Assembly (NCBI GenBank): GCA_021806345.1
Contig: JAJZXP010000033.1
Location: 1 to 24,968, forward strand
DNA length: 24,968 bases
Source: Thermoplasmata archaeon
GTDB lineage: Archaea; Thermoplasmatota; Thermoplasmata; Thermoplasmatales; Thermoplasmataceae
Reading direction: 5' to 3'
In this document: positions 23,449 through 24,968 of the stretch, piece after piece
How the letters are laid out: each line of letters opens with the position of its first letter
Position numbering within the stretch: the first letter of the stretch is position 1
The notes under the pieces: model-generated
Seen by the model: the letters and a program-made list of their open reading frames with translations, nothing else
The model's database searches: none
Told to the model about the DNA's origin: nothing
Made by a program: the position numbers and the translations under genes

Positions 23449-24359
23449 GTTGAGTCATTTGTTTCATTCATCCTTGCCTCAATATCAGGATTTGTTCTCT
23501 CTACCTGTGTTGAGGGATCAAAAAATTTGAATGAAATAAGAAAATAATAAACCATAGAGAATGCCATTGAAAAAGCAAAGATTATCCACTTAAACCCAAA
23601 AGGCCCAGAAATGAAAACTGTTGATATTAGTCCAATTGAGGAAATACCAATAAGATACAGGAAATATTTAACTTCCCTATTCCATCCATCAGGAAGTTTT
23701 TCCCTGTTGTTGTATACAAATGTCAATATTGCATACAGTGCAAGTGCCATAATGACGGAGAAAGCCAGACTTAAAGGGATCAAATATGCACCTGAAAATA
23801 GTCCAGGATCGGTTGATTGCATGAGTATTATGAAAATTAAAATTCTTCTTGATAGTGGATTTTCAGGTCTGAGATATAAAAGAGAAAGCATTTCAATTAT
23901 CATGGGGATGGTGAAAAGGTAGTTCGTTATACCTGAACCAAAAAGATTCAACACGTTGATATAGACACTGTATTTTCCAAACCCAAATGCCAGCGTGTAC
24001 AGGAATATGGCCATAGAGATCTCATTCCATCCTATCAGAACAGCAATCCATTTTGCGTGGCTCGAATTCATCACTTTCAGTTTACCATTGAATGCAGAAT
24101 ACAGGAGATATGAGATAAATACACTCATTTCAAACATAGAGATGTTGATCGCTGAAACTTGGTTCAGAAATCCAGAGGGGAAGAGTACGTAAAAATTTAT
24201 TGTATTCAGCATCCCCGACATCATAGCGAGAATTAGAAAAAGTGTTGATATAGACCTGGTGTTGAGTTTGCTGTAATTCTTTGTAGTAAACATCACAGAA
24301 AAGATGATGAATGGAGTCATCAGTATCTCTGTAAGGATAACATACAAAACATCGTGCAT
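23445..24359 (-). CDS. Multi-spanning membrane protein of unknown function
   Basis: I do not recognise a family. The 304 residues form about eight hydrophobic segments, at roughly 5-25, 37-60, 70-90, 104-124, 132-158, 172-215 (probably two) and 230-280 (two), with a hydrophilic, acidic C-terminal tail of about 25 residues. Glu and Asn residues sit inside several segments (WNEISMAIF, IPMIIEMLSL), which can point to a transporter or an intramembrane site, but no signature motif is visible. A TATA-like TATATTATAC at about 24383-24392 lies about 29 bp upstream of the ATG. It is convergent with arsB and shares stop-codon bases with it; this does not imply a role in arsenic resistance. Confidence 0.75.
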   Translation of the reverse strand: MHDVLYVILTEILMTPFIIFSVMFTTKNYSKLNTRSISTLFLILAMMSGMLNTINFYVLFPSGFLNQVSAINISMFEMSVFISYLLYSAFNGKLKVMNSSHAKWIAVLIGWNEISMAIFLYTLAFGFGKYSVYINVLNLFGSGITNYLFTIPMIIEMLSLLYLRPENPLSRRILIFIILMQSTDPGLFSGAYLIPLSLAFSVIMALALYAILTFVYNNREKLPDGWNREVKYFLYLIGISSIGLISTVFISGPFGFKWIIFAFSMAFSMVYYFLISFKFFDPSTQVERTNPDIEARMNETNDST

Positions 24360-24421
24360 GATAAAATCCCAATTAACGAAGAGTATAATATATTGATTTA
24401 TTTTTGAAAACTCTCCTCAGG

Positions 24422-24968
24422 TCACTCATCTTTAAAGAATCTAATCTCCTTTGTTCTTTCCTTTTCAAGTTCTTCTTCAATTTCCTCAATGGTTTTTGGA
24501 TACTGAAAACATGCGACCTTCCTGGTTTTTGAGATGTCAATCAGAAACGGTCTCATTGGATCCATAAGCTGGATTACCAAATTTCCGTGTTCCTGCTCAA
24601 AATCGATAAACTTGATAGACTCAAATATTATCCCCCTATGGCTCTGGACTTTCAATTCAAAGAGTTTTTCCATAAAGGTCTTAATGTCAGATTCGTCATA
24701 CTGCTTTTCCTTTTTAAAGGTTATTTCAATAAGATTTTCATCCGAGTCTACATTAATACTCTCCAAGTCTGGTAAAGCATCATTGTTAAGTAGCTTCTGT
24801 TCCTCGACAGCGTGCTTGACCAAATCAACGAGTTCTTCTGCGGACCACCCACAATTTCTCATCGCAACACCACATTTTCTATGAAAAAGGCACCCGCTTG
24901 GCCTTATTCTGGAATCAGATAAAGGATATGCCTTATCAATAAGCGGGATTGAAATCAGCTGTCGGTCC
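24422..24968 (-). CDS. Oligopeptide ABC transporter ATP-binding protein (OppD/DppD type), C-terminal part with inserted domain; 5' end beyond right edge
   Basis: The frame is open from the TAA-side end at 24422 to the window edge, 181 residues, so ATG 24862 is internal and not the start. The first 45 residues match the Cys-rich oligo_HPY tail of peptide/nickel ABC ATPases: RQLISIP, then SGCLFHRKC and AMRNC, with the family's C-x5-C-x6-C spacing. The tail normally ends within 30 or so residues in a VAC-H-Y motif; here VACFQYP comes only after an insertion of about 90 residues (from GWSAEELVDLVKH to RPFLIDI). A charged helix follows. The ATPase core lies outside the window. The role is peptide import in a two-ATPase complex. 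Confidence 0.72.
   Translation of the reverse strand, partial: DRQLISIPLIDKAYPLSDSRIRPSGCLFHRKCGVAMRNCGWSAEELVDLVKHAVEEQKLLNNDALPDLESINVDSDENLIEITFKKEKQYDESDIKTFMEKLFELKVQSHRGIIFESIKFIDFEQEHGNLVIQLMDPMRPFLIDISKTRKVACFQYPKTIEEIEEELEKERTKEIRFFKDE

Noticed and set aside
24422..24862. A complete 146-residue hypothetical protein starting at ATG 24862
   Set aside because: The same frame has no stop up to the window edge, and the upstream codons encode a peptide-transporter Cys motif, so this Met is internal.
1..24968. CRISPR array, transposase or phage defence module
   Set aside because: No regularly spaced direct repeats, cas-like genes or transposase motifs were found on either strand by eye.

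Overview
The window looks like chromosomal DNA of an acidophilic euryarchaeon of the order Thermoplasmatales (Thermoplasma, Ferroplasma, Picrophilus, Cuniculiplasma type). The reasons are: a tricorn-interacting M1 aminopeptidase, an archaeal Dph2, an archaeal MiaB-like methylthiotransferase and an archaeal GxGD prepilin peptidase; a secreted sedolisin-type acid protease; TATA-like boxes about 25 bp upstream of several start codons, which suggests leaderless mRNAs; AT-rich DNA; and frequent GTG and TTG starts. The genus is inference.

Layout. 1-3998 (-) is one very long reading frame that runs off the left edge: a signal-anchored S53 sedolisin with a C-terminal beta-propeller. Divergent from it, 4107-5922 (+) holds a cytochrome P450 and a HAD phosphatase. 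5919-10441 (-) is a block of a two-TM ectodomain protein, an ABC ATPase, an ABC-2 permease and, behind its own TATA box, the tricorn-factor aminopeptidase. 10561-14109 (+) is a tight four-gene operon: WalJ-like metallo-beta-lactamase, beta-hydroxyacid dehydrogenase, type IV prepilin peptidase and imidazolonepropionase (hutI). dph2 follows after a small inverted repeat.

15145-17649 (-) carries the tRNA methylthiotransferase and an amidohydrolase. 17757-18391 (+) is a methyltransferase preceded by a 10-codon leader ORF whose stop overlaps its GTG start. 18406-20281 (-) holds aspartase and a universal stress protein. A tRNA-Ser(GGA) lies at 20390-20472. Next come an N-terminally truncated DUF1829 protein (-) and a small Cys/His-rich zinc protein (+). 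21434-23448 (+) is a compact arsenic-resistance operon, arsR-arsC-arsB. A multi-spanning membrane protein of unknown function follows (-). The right edge (24422-24968, -) holds the C-terminal part of an oligopeptide ABC transporter ATPase with an insertion in its Cys-rich tail.

Together the genes suggest an organism that digests and imports external protein (sedolisin, peptide ABC transporter, tricorn factor) and breaks down amino acids (aspartase, HutI), plus arsenic resistance and RNA/translation modification. I saw no CRISPR array, insertion sequence, rRNA or phage module. No single cassette is clearly a new defence or metabolic system. The least explained items are the leader ORF and palindrome upstream of the methyltransferase, the inserted domain in the peptide-transporter ATPase, the two-TM plus ABC-2 cassette, and the truncated DUF1829 gene.
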